In this document: positions 8,882 through 18,169 of the stretch, piece by piece
How the letters are laid out: every line of letters begins with the position of its first letter
How positions within the stretch are numbered: the stretch's first letter is position 1
DNA from: Candidatus Baltobacteraceae bacterium
Lineage (GTDB): Bacteria; Vulcanimicrobiota; Vulcanimicrobiia; Vulcanimicrobiales; Vulcanimicrobiaceae
NCBI GenBank assembly: GCA_036488875.1
Contig: DASXGW010000007.1
Span: forward strand, 124,001-188,000
DNA length: 64,000 nt
Direction: 5' to 3'
Notes under the pieces: generated by a model
The model's input: only the letters and a program-made list of their open reading frames with translations
What the model was told of the DNA's origin: nothing
Databases searched by the model: none
Position numbers and translations under genes: made by a program

Positions 8882-11800
8882 TGTTGAATTCGTTCGGCCG
8901 TAGCGCTTGGATCGGCACCGCCTTCGCGTTTTTAGCGGCGGCGGCAACGGCACTCGGGCAAATGCACCCGGGCGGCAACGGTCATGCTCCGCCCGCCGCG
9001 CATCCAACGATGAGCGCGCCGCAACCGGTCGTGCATCCGATCGCGAGCATGCCGGGCGTGCCGGGTCCGGTTTCGCCAAACGACAATCGCTACGTGCACG
9101 GTGTGGCCCCCGGTTCGAAAGTGCCGTTGTCGCGGCTTCCGAAGCTGCCGCCTCGGACGATGATGAACACGCTCCTCCCGCGCCAAACGCTGCACGGCCG
9201 CCATTACCGCGTCCTCGGCGCTGCAGTCTTCAACCCCCAGCGGTTGGGTTCGGGAGCCAGCGCAGCGCGCAAGTTGCATCCTAACGCCGCCAACGGTTCG
9301 ACGATTGAGTTTTGGGCGACGGCCGCTTCCTGCACGACCGCCGGAACCGTTGGTGCGCTCTACAACGTCGGCTGTGCGTTAGAGTGGCAGCCGGTGAATC
9401 TCGACAACTTCAGCAACACCGACAGCTATCAAGAGTATTACATTCCGTCCAACTCGACGACGGCGACCGCGATCGGTCCCAATAGCGCGCCGGCCGGCGC
9501 GGATAACGGCAGCATGCCGCCGCAGACGACGACGTTGAGCAGCACGGGCACGTGGACCTTCGGCGTCTACGACTCGACGGCGCAAGAATGGGTCGCCGTC
9601 AGCTACGCCAACGCCGGCAATACCTTCAGCATCGCCGTCTACCAAGATTCGTTCCATTTGAACCAGTCGTATCAGTTCGACGTGAGCTCGAGTTCGGCGG
9701 CGTACATTTATCTGACCGGACTGGCGCCGGCCGACTACTACGTCGTCTACGTAACGCGTACGGGCGATACGCCGAATTGCGTGATGATCGCGCCCAACAC
9801 GTCGCCGACACCGATTCCCGGACCGACGCCCACCGGCGGAGCTTCGAACCTGATCTGCAACCCGGCAAACTCCACCGGCCAGCAAGCGCCGAACAACCAG
9901 TTGTCGGTAACGTGGGCGCTCAACAGCACGTTGGAAGCCGGCACGTATTCCATTGCCGTCTATGACTGCAGCACGCAGTGTAACAGCGGTGGGAGCGGTT
10001 CGCTGCTCGGACAAGTGCAAGTTTCGCTAACCGGCTCCGGCGGCGTGACGATCATTACCAAACCCGACGGTACCAACGCGAACCCGTCCCCAAATCCGCA
10101 GCCCGCAGCAACGGCCAATACGACCGTGGACTGGGACGGCACGACGGATCAATCCGACTCCGGTATCACGGGAAGCGCGGGTGCCAGCAAGCCGTTGACG
10201 AGCGGGCACTCCTACACGTGGACCTTGACCGACCCGCAAGGCCAGGTCATCGCCCTCGCTACGCCGGCGGCATTAGGCTCCGGAGTGACGACGGCGAGCC
10301 AAACGTTCCAGTTTGCCTCGGCCAACCTTGGCTTCCAACAGGCCACGACGCCGGCGCTGCCGGGCCAGTATCCCAGCAACATCTGGGCGATGCAGCTCTA
10401 CGATCGGACGTCGAAGTCGGTCGTTGCTTCCCAAGCGTTCAAGATGCTGGGATATTCGACGTCGACACAGTTCATATTCCCCTCCGGTTCGGGAACCACG
10501 AGCACCTCGCTCACCATTCCAAACGCGCTCGGTACCGTTGCCGACTTGCGCTTTACCAATACCAGCAGCACCAGTTATCCGAACGCCGGCGATAGCCTCA
10601 GCGAAATCGAGTTCTCTACCGGTCCAAACTTCAACGACGACCATAGCGGCCACGGCGTCATCGCGCAGCTCAACGGCTGCGGCACGGCGAACTGCAGCGG
10701 CACGGCCACCGATTCCAACGGCAACACCTGGGACGTCACTTCGGCGTGCAGCTCGTTGACCAGTAATAACGCCGAATGCAATATTCTGCTGACGCCGGCG
10801 GTAGCGGGCACGACGCTGACGCCGGGCGCTTACGTAACCGTGGTCGGAATAAGCTGGACCAACACGAACGGCGGCAGCGGCTGCGGCAGCGCCTGCGAAG
10901 GCATCACGTCGGAGCTTCCCGTCAACGGCCTCACCTGGTCCAGTACCACGGGTACGGTGGCGTGGTCACCCGTCTACTTCGCGATCAGCCTGACGGACGC
11001 CGGAACGGTCAGCTTTGCGGTGGTCGGTTCGATCGATTGCCCGGCCAACTCGCGCAACCTCGCGACACCGCCGCCGTTTGTGGGAACGCACTGTTATCGG
11101 GATCGCTTCAATCACGCGGACTATAATAACAACTCACCGTTCACGGTAACCAATAGCAACGAGTCGATTTGGGCGTTCACCGTAACCAATGACGCGCTAT
11201 CCAGCAACAACATCAGCGAGCTGTTGATCCAGCAACCGCCGCTGCTCGTGTCGCAAGGCGGTATCGCGGCGGTCGACTCCTTGAGCAGCGCGAACTGGCA
11301 GCTGCTGACGACTTGTCCGACCGGCTTCGGCTCGCAATATGCCTGTCTCCAGGCGAAGGGTTCCCACAAAATCGCGGCCGGCGGCAACGAAACGGTTTAC
11401 GTCGACGCGAACTGGCCAAACCAAAGCTTCACGTATACCGACTTAGCGGTACTGGCATCGCAGACGCCGACGCCGAGCGACACGTTCGCCTTGACGGCGG
11501 CCGCGGGATCGAACACGACCGTCGACGGTGCGTACACGACGCTCGACAACCTTTCCATCGGCGCGTATTCCCTCAATAGCGCGTTGATGTCGGCGTACTT
11601 CTCGCCGACCTCCGTGAGCGTCAGTCAGGCGTCCACACCGCTAGGCATCGTCGTCTCGAATACGTCGACGGCGCAGGATCCCAATCCCGATTCGATCGAC
11701 GCGTTGATTATCGAACAGTCGACCAATAAGAACTGGACGATCACGGGAACGCCGACCGTCAGCACTTCGGGCTGGAGTAATATCGGGACGAACAATCCTA

Positions 11801-13086
11801 GCGGCAATACCTTGGATTATTGGTTCGGACTGTGCGGTGGACAGTACGTTACAGCCGACGGTCCGCCGGCCTCGACGCCGCTGACGACGGTACAAACCGC
11901 GCTGCCGGAATGCACGCTGCCCGAATCCAACTCGCTCGCGCCGGGTCAGTCGATGACGATCAATATGAACGTCCTCAACTTCGGCAGCCCCAGCAGTCCG
12001 ATCACGTTCACGCTGTACGCGCACGGCGCCAACGGTAACGGTTGGTCGGCTGCCAAGACGTTTAGCCTGCTGACGGCTTCCGAGACCGCAAGTATCGCGT
12101 TCTCCAAGGTCAACAGCACGACGATTTCCAGCCCCACCGTTCCGTCGGTCGGTGCCGGTCCAAACACGTACACGTACGCGATCAAGAACACGAGCAATAG
12201 TCAGAACATCAGCACGATCGTGATTACGCTGCCCGGTACGGATACGAGCGGCAACAACGCGACCGACTCGAGCGGGACCACCTGGACGCTGGTCGGGCCG
12301 ATCAGTTCGACGATTACGGCCAGCCCCGCCGGCGTCAACTGTACGCCGAACACGAGTCCGGCGGCGACGTTCAGCGCGACGACCGCCGGCGCGAACGGAC
12401 AAATTACGATCAACTGTACGAGCTTTACGCCGGGCACCACTCTGAGCGTGCAGTTCCAAGCCAACAACCCGCAGTCCCAGAGCGACAGCTATCTCTTCCC
12501 GGCGACTATCGACGGCAGCACGACCGGCGCCGGCGCGCTCTATCTCGGATCGAACCAAGTCTCGGTAGCGTTCTCGCTCGGCCTATCGCTCTCGGTCGAC
12601 CCGTCGAACCCCACGAACGGCAAGGCGCATCCGGTTCCGGCGTGTTCGCCGGCGCAGTGTGCCTTCTCGGGCACGACTCTGGATTTCGGTAACATTGCCA
12701 ACAGCAGTGCGGTGACTGGTACCGACGTCGTTGCGGCGAGCGTCATCTACACCGGCGCCACGTCGTCAGGTCATACGTGGTCGCTCTCCGTTTCGTCGAG
12801 CGTCAATCCGACGTGCACCGGCGGTACGTGTACGACGGCCAAGGAAATGTCCGTGGACGTCGACTCCACGGCATCGGGCAGCAACGCTAACGGCTGCGGG
12901 GCGATGACCTACGATCAAACGACGTTAGCTGCCGTACCCACTGTCGGAACGCTCTCACTGGCCACCGGTCCGGAGACGCAGTGCGGCTTCTCGTACGACG
13001 TGATCGATAACTACAAGATCAACGTCGGCACGGAGTCGATCACCGGCACGGTATCCACGGTAACCTACACGCTGATTGCCAACTAG
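8881..13086 (+). CDS. Giant exported multidomain adhesin-like protein
   Basis: The 1401-residue protein begins at ATG 8881 in a TAATG junction. A signal peptide is followed by a Pro/His-rich stretch and then beta-sandwich-like modules. Repeated units opening with a (T/K)N(T/D)(S/A) turn and a hydrophobic strand occur near residues 557 (FTNTSSTSYPN), 768 (TNDALSSNNISELLI), 923 (VSNTSTAQDPN) and 1101 (IKNTSNSQNISTIVITLPG). The last domain (1231-1401) contains LDFGNIANS and several Cys, and ends VSTVTYTLIAN, like the small subunits. Size, position and modular build suggest a tip adhesin or cell-wall-distal fibre. No catalytic motif is visible. The four-base overlap with the convergent gene is a shared CTAG. 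Confidence 0.6.
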   Translation: MLNSFGRSAWIGTAFAFLAAAATALGQMHPGGNGHAPPAAHPTMSAPQPVVHPIASMPGVPGPVSPNDNRYVHGVAPGSKVPLSRLPKLPPRTMMNTLLPRQTLHGRHYRVLGAAVFNPQRLGSGASAARKLHPNAANGSTIEFWATAASCTTAGTVGALYNVGCALEWQPVNLDNFSNTDSYQEYYIPSNSTTATAIGPNSAPAGADNGSMPPQTTTLSSTGTWTFGVYDSTAQEWVAVSYANAGNTFSIAVYQDSFHLNQSYQFDVSSSSAAYIYLTGLAPADYYVVYVTRTGDTPNCVMIAPNTSPTPIPGPTPTGGASNLICNPANSTGQQAPNNQLSVTWALNSTLEAGTYSIAVYDCSTQCNSGGSGSLLGQVQVSLTGSGGVTIITKPDGTNANPSPNPQPAATANTTVDWDGTTDQSDSGITGSAGASKPLTSGHSYTWTLTDPQGQVIALATPAALGSGVTTASQTFQFASANLGFQQATTPALPGQYPSNIWAMQLYDRTSKSVVASQAFKMLGYSTSTQFIFPSGSGTTSTSLTIPNALGTVADLRFTNTSSTSYPNAGDSLSEIEFSTGPNFNDDHSGHGVIAQLNGCGTANCSGTATDSNGNTWDVTSACSSLTSNNAECNILLTPAVAGTTLTPGAYVTVVGISWTNTNGGSGCGSACEGITSELPVNGLTWSSTTGTVAWSPVYFAISLTDAGTVSFAVVGSIDCPANSRNLATPPPFVGTHCYRDRFNHADYNNNSPFTVTNSNESIWAFTVTNDALSSNNISELLIQQPPLLVSQGGIAAVDSLSSANWQLLTTCPTGFGSQYACLQAKGSHKIAAGGNETVYVDANWPNQSFTYTDLAVLASQTPTPSDTFALTAAAGSNTTVDGAYTTLDNLSIGAYSLNSALMSAYFSPTSVSVSQASTPLGIVVSNTSTAQDPNPDSIDALIIEQSTNKNWTITGTPTVSTSGWSNIGTNNPSGNTLDYWFGLCGGQYVTADGPPASTPLTTVQTALPECTLPESNSLAPGQSMTINMNVLNFGSPSSPITFTLYAHGANGNGWSAAKTFSLLTASETASIAFSKVNSTTISSPTVPSVGAGPNTYTYAIKNTSNSQNISTIVITLPGTDTSGNNATDSSGTTWTLVGPISSTITASPAGVNCTPNTSPAATFSATTAGANGQITINCTSFTPGTTLSVQFQANNPQSQSDSYLFPATIDGSTTGAGALYLGSNQVSVAFSLGLSLSVDPSNPTNGKAHPVPACSPAQCAFSGTTLDFGNIANSSAVTGTDVVAASVIYTGATSSGHTWSLSVSSSVNPTCTGGTCTTAKEMSVDVDSTASGSNANGCGAMTYDQTTLAAVPTVGTLSLATGPETQCGFSYDVIDNYKINVGTESITGTVSTVTYTLIAN

Positions 13087-14465
13087 CTCTTTTTCACAAA
13101 CAACGTGCAGCAGGGATCGTCCTGCGGCAGTTGGCTCCAGCCGGCCAGCGTTTCCATCGCTTGTTCCAAGCGTCCGCCGTGCCATACGATCACGGCGTTG
13201 ACGTCGTACGCGTCGAGCGTTTGCTGCCACTCCGGCCGCAACGCGGCAACCGTCGTGTAAGCGGCCCACACGTGCGGCGGGTACGGGTCGGCGCGGCCGT
13301 CGATGAATACGCGAACGTTCGGCTTCCCGAGCGCGAGCGCGCACCACGAATATTCCGCGCACAGCAGCCGGTGTTCGCCGGGACGCGCGGTCAGTGCGGC
13401 GACCGTGCGCGGCGGCGACGGCCAAGGAGTAAACATCGGCGGAGCGTGGTAGGCAATCCAGCCAAGAATCGGCGCGAGCACGATCGTCGAAACGAGGGCG
13501 AGCGCGCCGAGCGGACGGCGTTCGAGCGGATCGTCCCATCCCTCACCTACGCCGGTGGCGAGCGCGACCGGCACGGCCGCGACGATTGCAAAGAGGGCGA
13601 TATTGCGGGCGGCGGCGACACCCCACGCAGCCATCAGCAGCGAGAGGACGAGGTCCCGCGGCCGCTCGCGCCACAAGCGGGGCATGCCGTAGAGCGTCAA
13701 CAGGAGAAGCGGCAGAACGCCTGCGACGGTTTGCGTGCTCATCGAGATGGGCTGCCACTCGTTGATATAGTGTTTGATCGGACTGTCGAGCAGGCTGAAG
13801 GCGTAAAGGGGAAGGTGCCAGCCGAGCGGAGTGCATAGCGTCGCAAGCACGACCAGAGCGCATAGCAGCAGGCGTGAACGCACGCCGGGCTTACCCGGAT
13901 GCTTCCATGCGTACGCGGCCGCGTCGATCCAGACGATGGGGATCGCGAGCATCACGCTGGCGTGGAGGTTGGCCCAGGCGACCGTAATCGGTAAGGCCCA
14001 GAAGACGGCGTTCCCCTCCTCGTCGAGTACGAGCAGCAAGAGCGCGAGCAGCGGCCACGCCAGCACTTGAGCCCGCAAGGCGAACGAGCTCTCGAGCACG
14101 ATCCCGGCGAAAAGCAGTGCGGCGAGGGTCGAGTATAGCGAGGCGCCCCCGCGACGGCTGCGCACCGCGATCGCGGCGAGGGTGACAAAAAGCGCAATAC
14201 CGGCAACGACCGATAGCGCCCAGAGCGCATTCGCGCGGAATACGAGGGCAACGAACGTTCCGAGCAGCCATTCTTGCGGTACCCATGGCGCTCCGACGGC
14301 GGTAAACGTGTCGGTGCCGAGCGCGTGCGGCAGCGCGCGATCGTTCAGAACGTACTCGCCGAGTTGGCGCTGCCAATAGAGATCGCCGTCGATGAACGGG
14401 TGGGCGATGTGGCTGCCGGTCAGGTACGCGCAAAAGAGCGCGATGACGATCAAAACCAGTCTCAC
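13083..14465 (-). CDS. Polytopic membrane protein, GT-C-like fold suspected
   Basis: The 460-residue product is best started at GTG 14465 (VRLVLIVIALFCAYLTGSHI). Around ten hydrophobic helices are spread over residues 1-370. The first extracytoplasmic loop holds DGDLYWQRQLGEYVLNDRAL and a WVPQEWLLG motif. The C-terminal 90 residues are soluble and include VRVFIDGRADPYPPHVW. This pattern is recurrent in uncharacterised membrane proteins related in layout to GT-C or PMT glycosyltransferases, but I cannot name a substrate. It diverges from the phosphatase gene with 36 bases between starts. Confidence 0.6.
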   Translation of the reverse strand: MRLVLIVIALFCAYLTGSHIAHPFIDGDLYWQRQLGEYVLNDRALPHALGTDTFTAVGAPWVPQEWLLGTFVALVFRANALWALSVVAGIALFVTLAAIAVRSRRGGASLYSTLAALLFAGIVLESSFALRAQVLAWPLLALLLLVLDEEGNAVFWALPITVAWANLHASVMLAIPIVWIDAAAYAWKHPGKPGVRSRLLLCALVVLATLCTPLGWHLPLYAFSLLDSPIKHYINEWQPISMSTQTVAGVLPLLLLTLYGMPRLWRERPRDLVLSLLMAAWGVAAARNIALFAIVAAVPVALATGVGEGWDDPLERRPLGALALVSTIVLAPILGWIAYHAPPMFTPWPSPPRTVAALTARPGEHRLLCAEYSWCALALGKPNVRVFIDGRADPYPPHVWAAYTTVAALRPEWQQTLDAYDVNAVIVWHGGRLEQAMETLAGWSQLPQDDPCCTLFVKKS

Positions 14466-14501
14466 GGGGACGGCTTCGTAAAAGCGCGTATTGCGGCCTC
14501 T

Positions 14502-15269
14502 ATGGACCCCGTTACGTTTGCGCTCGACGTGGCGCACGAAGCCGGGCGCGAGCTGCTCGATCGGTTGAACCGACCCCGCGAGATCGCGGAGAAATCGCGC
14601 CGCGCCGATTTGGTGACCGACGCCGACGGTGCGAGCGAGCGTATCATCGTCGCGCGGCTGCGAGCTGCATATCCGGCGGCGACGATTCTTGCCGAGGAAA
14701 GCGGACGCCACGAGGGCGCGCCGGACGAACGCTGGATCGTCGATCCGCTCGACGGCACGACCAACTTCGCGCACGCGTATCCGCTCTTTTGCATTTCGAT
14801 CGCGTACGAGCGCGGCGGCGAGCTGATTGCCGGCGTCGTGCACGCGCCGGCGATGGGGGAAACGTTTGCCGCCCAGCGCGGCGCCGGCGCGACCTTCAAC
14901 GGGAGGGCAGTGACCGTCTCCGGCATCGAGCGCGTCGGCGACGCGATGACGTGCACCGGCTTTCATCCGGCCGACTACGACCGCAACGCGGCGTGCTTCG
15001 CGGCGGCGTCACGCCGAACGCAGGCGGTGCGCCGCGATGGCGCGGCAGCGCTCGATTTGGCGTACGTCGCGTGCGGGCGGTACGACGGATTCTGGGAGTT
15101 CGACTTGAGTCCGTGGGACGTCGCGGCTGGAACGCTGCTGGTGCGCGAAGCCGGCGGAACGGTGACTCGGATCGACGGATCGCCGGCGGCACTCGACGCG
15201 CGATCCATTCTTGCGACCAACGGCCGCATCCACGAAGAACTCCACGGCGTGCTCGCGAATGAACCCTAA
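14502..15269 (+). CDS. Inositol monophosphatase family protein
   Basis: The 255-residue product has the metal-binding motifs of the Li+-sensitive phosphatase family: EES near residue 65, WIVDPLDGTTNFAHAYP near 82-98, and the C-terminal WDVAAGTLLVREAGG near 205. Such enzymes hydrolyse phosphomonoesters such as inositol 1-phosphate, histidinol phosphate or PAP with Mg2+. ATG 14502 gives the normal N-terminus (MDPVTFALDVAHEAGRELL); the longer frame lies over the divergent gene. The next gene starts directly after its stop. Substrate cannot be told from sequence. Confidence 0.88.
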   Translation: MDPVTFALDVAHEAGRELLDRLNRPREIAEKSRRADLVTDADGASERIIVARLRAAYPAATILAEESGRHEGAPDERWIVDPLDGTTNFAHAYPLFCISIAYERGGELIAGVVHAPAMGETFAAQRGAGATFNGRAVTVSGIERVGDAMTCTGFHPADYDRNAACFAAASRRTQAVRRDGAAALDLAYVACGRYDGFWEFDLSPWDVAAGTLLVREAGGTVTRIDGSPAALDARSILATNGRIHEELHGVLANEP

Positions 15270-15725
15270 GTGAAGGCACCGATGATTGCGCGCGTTCTCG
15301 GCATCGCGTTCTTGCTCGCGGGCATTCTGGGTTTTGTTCCGTACGTAACGGTGCCGGCGGATTTAACCGCGCAGTGGGTGACGCTCGGCGCCAACTACGG
15401 ATTTCTCGGCGGCCTTTTCCCGGTCAACGTCGTTCACGACCTGATTCACGTGCTGTTCGGCGTTTGGGGACTCGCGGCATCGGGCAAGTTCGCGGCTTCC
15501 GTGCGTTACTGCCGCGCAATCGCGTGGATTTACGCCATACTAGTCGTGCTGGGAGCGATTCCGATCACCAACACGGTCTTCGGCATCGTGCCGATTTACG
15601 GTTTCGACGTGCTGTTGCACCTCGTCGTCGCGCTGCTGGCGTTCTACGGCGGATACGGCGCGGGGCGTTACGAGCCTACGCCGCTAGAGGCGCCCGCCGC
15701 GTCCACTCCCCCGCCCGTAGCTTGA
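15270..15725 (+). CDS. DUF4383 membrane protein
   Basis: The 151-residue product starts at GTG 15270, the base after the upstream stop codon; ATG 15282 is an alternative. It has four hydrophobic helices. The second loop contains NVVHDLIHVLFGVWGL and the last helix starts near DVLLHLVVALLAFYGG, the His-containing helices typical of DUF4383. The function of this family is unknown. The last 50 bases overlap the convergent MATE gene, and the coding tail TPLEAPAASTPPPVA is proline-rich and outside the conserved domain. Confidence 0.75.
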   Translation: MKAPMIARVLGIAFLLAGILGFVPYVTVPADLTAQWVTLGANYGFLGGLFPVNVVHDLIHVLFGVWGLAASGKFAASVRYCRAIAWIYAILVVLGAIPITNTVFGIVPIYGFDVLLHLVVALLAFYGGYGAGRYEPTPLEAPAASTPPPVA

Positions 15726-17013
15726 TCTGCGTCAGGATCGCGCGGAAACTCCACGCCGCGATCCAACCCAGCGGCACGCTGTAGAGACCGATGTGGAAGT
15801 GCTCGATGCCGGCCCATGCAAACGGGATCACGAGCGCGCTGCACATGATGCCCACGAACATCGAGAATTGGGTGTCGCCCGACGCGCGGATCGGGGCCAT
15901 CGATACCATTGCCCAGCCTTTGATCGGCAAAGTGATCATGTGGAGCGCGAGCGGGAGCGCGGCCATGGTTGCTACCGTCGCATTGAGTGTGAAGACGAAC
16001 GCGAGCGGCCACGCCAGGGCGGCTGCGACGACTCCCGCGCCGGCCGTTACCCTCAAGCCGAGCCGCTGCGCGCGAATTAAGAAGACTTGCGCGCCGGCCG
16101 GATCGCCCGCACCCAGCCGTTGACCGATAATGATCTGCGTGGCGCTTTGCAGCGGCTGCGGAATGACGAACGTGAGGTCCGAGACGACGTTGAGCGCACG
16201 GAACGCCGAAATAACGGTTGGCCCCAACGGCGCGAGCATCGCCACGACGAAAATGTCGGGCGCCATCACGCCCAGCAGAAAAACCGATTCGGGCAATCCC
16301 ACTCGGGCGCACTGATACGCCAGGCGCAGCGGCGCGTCGAAAGAAGCGAAGATGCGATACGCCGGTTTGTAGGCAACGTAGACCAAAGCAAAGATCGCTG
16401 CAACCGTTTCGGAAAGCAGCGACGACACGCCGGCGCCTTCGATCCCGTAGGGGTGGTGCGTTCCCCACCCCAACGCCAGCACGAGCAGCAGGGGAATGTG
16501 TACCGCGTTGACCACGACGAGCACCAAGATGCCCAAGACGCGATTTCCCGCCGCGCTCAGGCCGACGATAATCGCACCCGAGACGATCATCGGAATCAGT
16601 GACGCGCAGCGCAGCGAGAGGTAGACTCCGCTCGCGTGCGCGCTCGCAAGGTTGCCCACCAGCGCGTGAATGGTCTGGGTACCGAGCGGGACGCTTATCC
16701 CAAAACAAACGACGCCCAGGAGCAGCGGCGTCAGTGCGCCGGCGCGCACGGTACGCGCGAAACCGTCGAGATCGTTGGCGCCGATGCGCTGCGCGGCGAT
16801 GATGGACAGTCCGGTGAGGAATCCGTAGAGGCCGAATGCGACCGCAACGAAGACCGTCGTGGCGGCCGTCGCGCCGGCGAGCGCTACCGTACCGAGCGTG
16901 CCGATCGCAATCGTATCGACGATGCCCAGCAGCTGATCGCCCAGCATCTGCACGCCGACGGGAATGGAAAGGCGCCGAAACGCGGCGCCTACTCTGGTAT
17001 GATCGACGATCAT
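15676..17013 (-). CDS. MATE family efflux transporter
   Basis: The 445-residue protein has twelve hydrophobic segments in two similar halves. The first half begins RLSIPVGVQMLGDQLLGIVD and the second resumes near residue 232 with YQCARVGLPESVFLLGVMAP, matching the MATE (NorM/DinF) layout. These antiporters export organic compounds using Na+ or H+. It starts ten bases after the kynureninase-like stop, so it is probably in one operon with tryptophan breakdown, and export of a pathway product such as kynurenine or anthranilate is a possible role, by inference. It overlaps the convergent DUF4383 gene by 50 bases. Confidence 0.88.
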   Translation of the reverse strand: MIVDHTRVGAAFRRLSIPVGVQMLGDQLLGIVDTIAIGTLGTVALAGATAATTVFVAVAFGLYGFLTGLSIIAAQRIGANDLDGFARTVRAGALTPLLLGVVCFGISVPLGTQTIHALVGNLASAHASGVYLSLRCASLIPMIVSGAIIVGLSAAGNRVLGILVLVVVNAVHIPLLLVLALGWGTHHPYGIEGAGVSSLLSETVAAIFALVYVAYKPAYRIFASFDAPLRLAYQCARVGLPESVFLLGVMAPDIFVVAMLAPLGPTVISAFRALNVVSDLTFVIPQPLQSATQIIIGQRLGAGDPAGAQVFLIRAQRLGLRVTAGAGVVAAALAWPLAFVFTLNATVATMAALPLALHMITLPIKGWAMVSMAPIRASGDTQFSMFVGIMCSALVIPFAWAGIEHFHIGLYSVPLGWIAAWSFRAILTQIKLRAGEWTRRAPLAA

Positions 17014-17023
17014 GGCGAGGGAT

Positions 17024-18169
17024 TCAGCGTAGCGCGTCGAGTTCCGTGAAGAAGTTGTCGATCTCGGCGTCGGTCGTGTAGAAGTGCGGACTCACGCGAA
17101 TGCCGCATCCGGGGCGGTAGTCGACGAAGACGCGGCGAGCGATCAGCTCGCGGCACACGGCGTCCGATCGGTCGAAGTCGATTCCGATCCAGCCGGTGCG
17201 GCGTTCGGGCTCCAGCGGCGTGTTCACTCGCAGACCGCGCTCGAGCGCCATCGAAGCGAGCTTGCTCGTAAGGCGCACGTTGTGCTCGCGAACGCGGGCG
17301 ACGCCGACCTCGCGGATGAGATCGTGACCCGGCTTCGCGACGGCGTAGCCTGGTATCGTCGGCGTACCGGTAGCGAAGCGATACATCGACGGCGCGTGAT
17401 CGATTGGTGCGGCTTCGAACGCGAACGGCCGTGCGTGAGCGAACCATCCCGTCACCGCCGGCCGAAAGTACTCGAGCAGCGACGGTTTGATGTAGATCCA
17501 GCCGCAGCCCGGTCCCCCGCACAGCCACTTGTGCGAGCCGCCCGTTACCATATCGAGGTCCCACTCGGTAACGTCGTACGGATAGATCCCCGTCGTCTGG
17601 TACGCGTCCACGCACAGCAAGGTGCCGTACTCGTGACAGTGGGCCTGAATCGCGCGAATGTCGGCGACCGCACCCGAGACGTAATACGCGTGCGAGAGCA
17701 CGGCGATCGCGGTTTTCTCGGTAATGGCCGAAAGAATGCGATCGAGCGGAATCGAGCGGCCGTCGTCGCTCGGGATCACGCGCGTGACGGCGCCGAAGCG
17801 CTCCCATTCCTTCCAGACATACGTGAGCGACGGAAACTGCAGCGCTTCGTAGACGACTTCGTTGCGTTCGCGCCCGAAGCCGATGCAGCTCGCTATGGCG
17901 GCTTGCAGCACCGAGACGTTGGGCCCTAAGAAAATGCTGCCGGCAGGTGCGCCGATAATCGAGCCGATGCCGTCGGCGATCTCGGCGATGCGCGGAATCC
18001 ACGCCTCCCACGCTTCGGGACCGTCGGCCGCCCATTCGTCCCAATACGTTTCGAGCGCGGCTTTCGCGCGCCACGGCGCGGCGCCCATCGAGTGACTGAC
18101 GAGATACGTCGAGGTTCCCAGAATCGGAAACTGATCGCGATAGAGGGCTTGCGTTAACGCGCTATGCAT
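17024..18169 (-). CDS. Kynureninase-like PLP-dependent enzyme (class V aminotransferase fold)
   Basis: The 381-residue product has a class V aminotransferase fold. Residues around 205-222 hold DAYQTTGIYPYDVTEWDLD and then GGSHKWLCGGPGCGWIYI, where the Lys of SHKW is the expected PLP Schiff-base residue. Kynureninases have a D-x-W-x-x-K-Y-x-N-x-GPG pattern, and here the same region reads HKWLCGGPG, so it is close but not canonical. Its start overlaps the end of the tryptophan 2,3-dioxygenase gene by eight bases, which favours cleavage of kynurenine to anthranilate and alanine. A cysteine-desulfurase-like or isopenicillin-epimerase-like activity is possible. Confidence 0.75.
   Translation of the reverse strand: MHSALTQALYRDQFPILGTSTYLVSHSMGAAPWRAKAALETYWDEWAADGPEAWEAWIPRIAEIADGIGSIIGAPAGSIFLGPNVSVLQAAIASCIGFGRERNEVVYEALQFPSLTYVWKEWERFGAVTRVIPSDDGRSIPLDRILSAITEKTAIAVLSHAYYVSGAVADIRAIQAHCHEYGTLLCVDAYQTTGIYPYDVTEWDLDMVTGGSHKWLCGGPGCGWIYIKPSLLEYFRPAVTGWFAHARPFAFEAAPIDHAPSMYRFATGTPTIPGYAVAKPGHDLIREVGVARVREHNVRLTSKLASMALERGLRVNTPLEPERRTGWIGIDFDRSDAVCRELIARRVFVDYRPGCGIRVSPHFYTTDAEIDNFFTELDALR

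Noticed and set aside
2601-13086. Type IV pilus or curli interpretation of the surface cluster
   Set aside because: There is no prepilin cleavage motif, ATPase, PilC or PilQ, and no CsgA-like amyloid repeats, so neither system fits.
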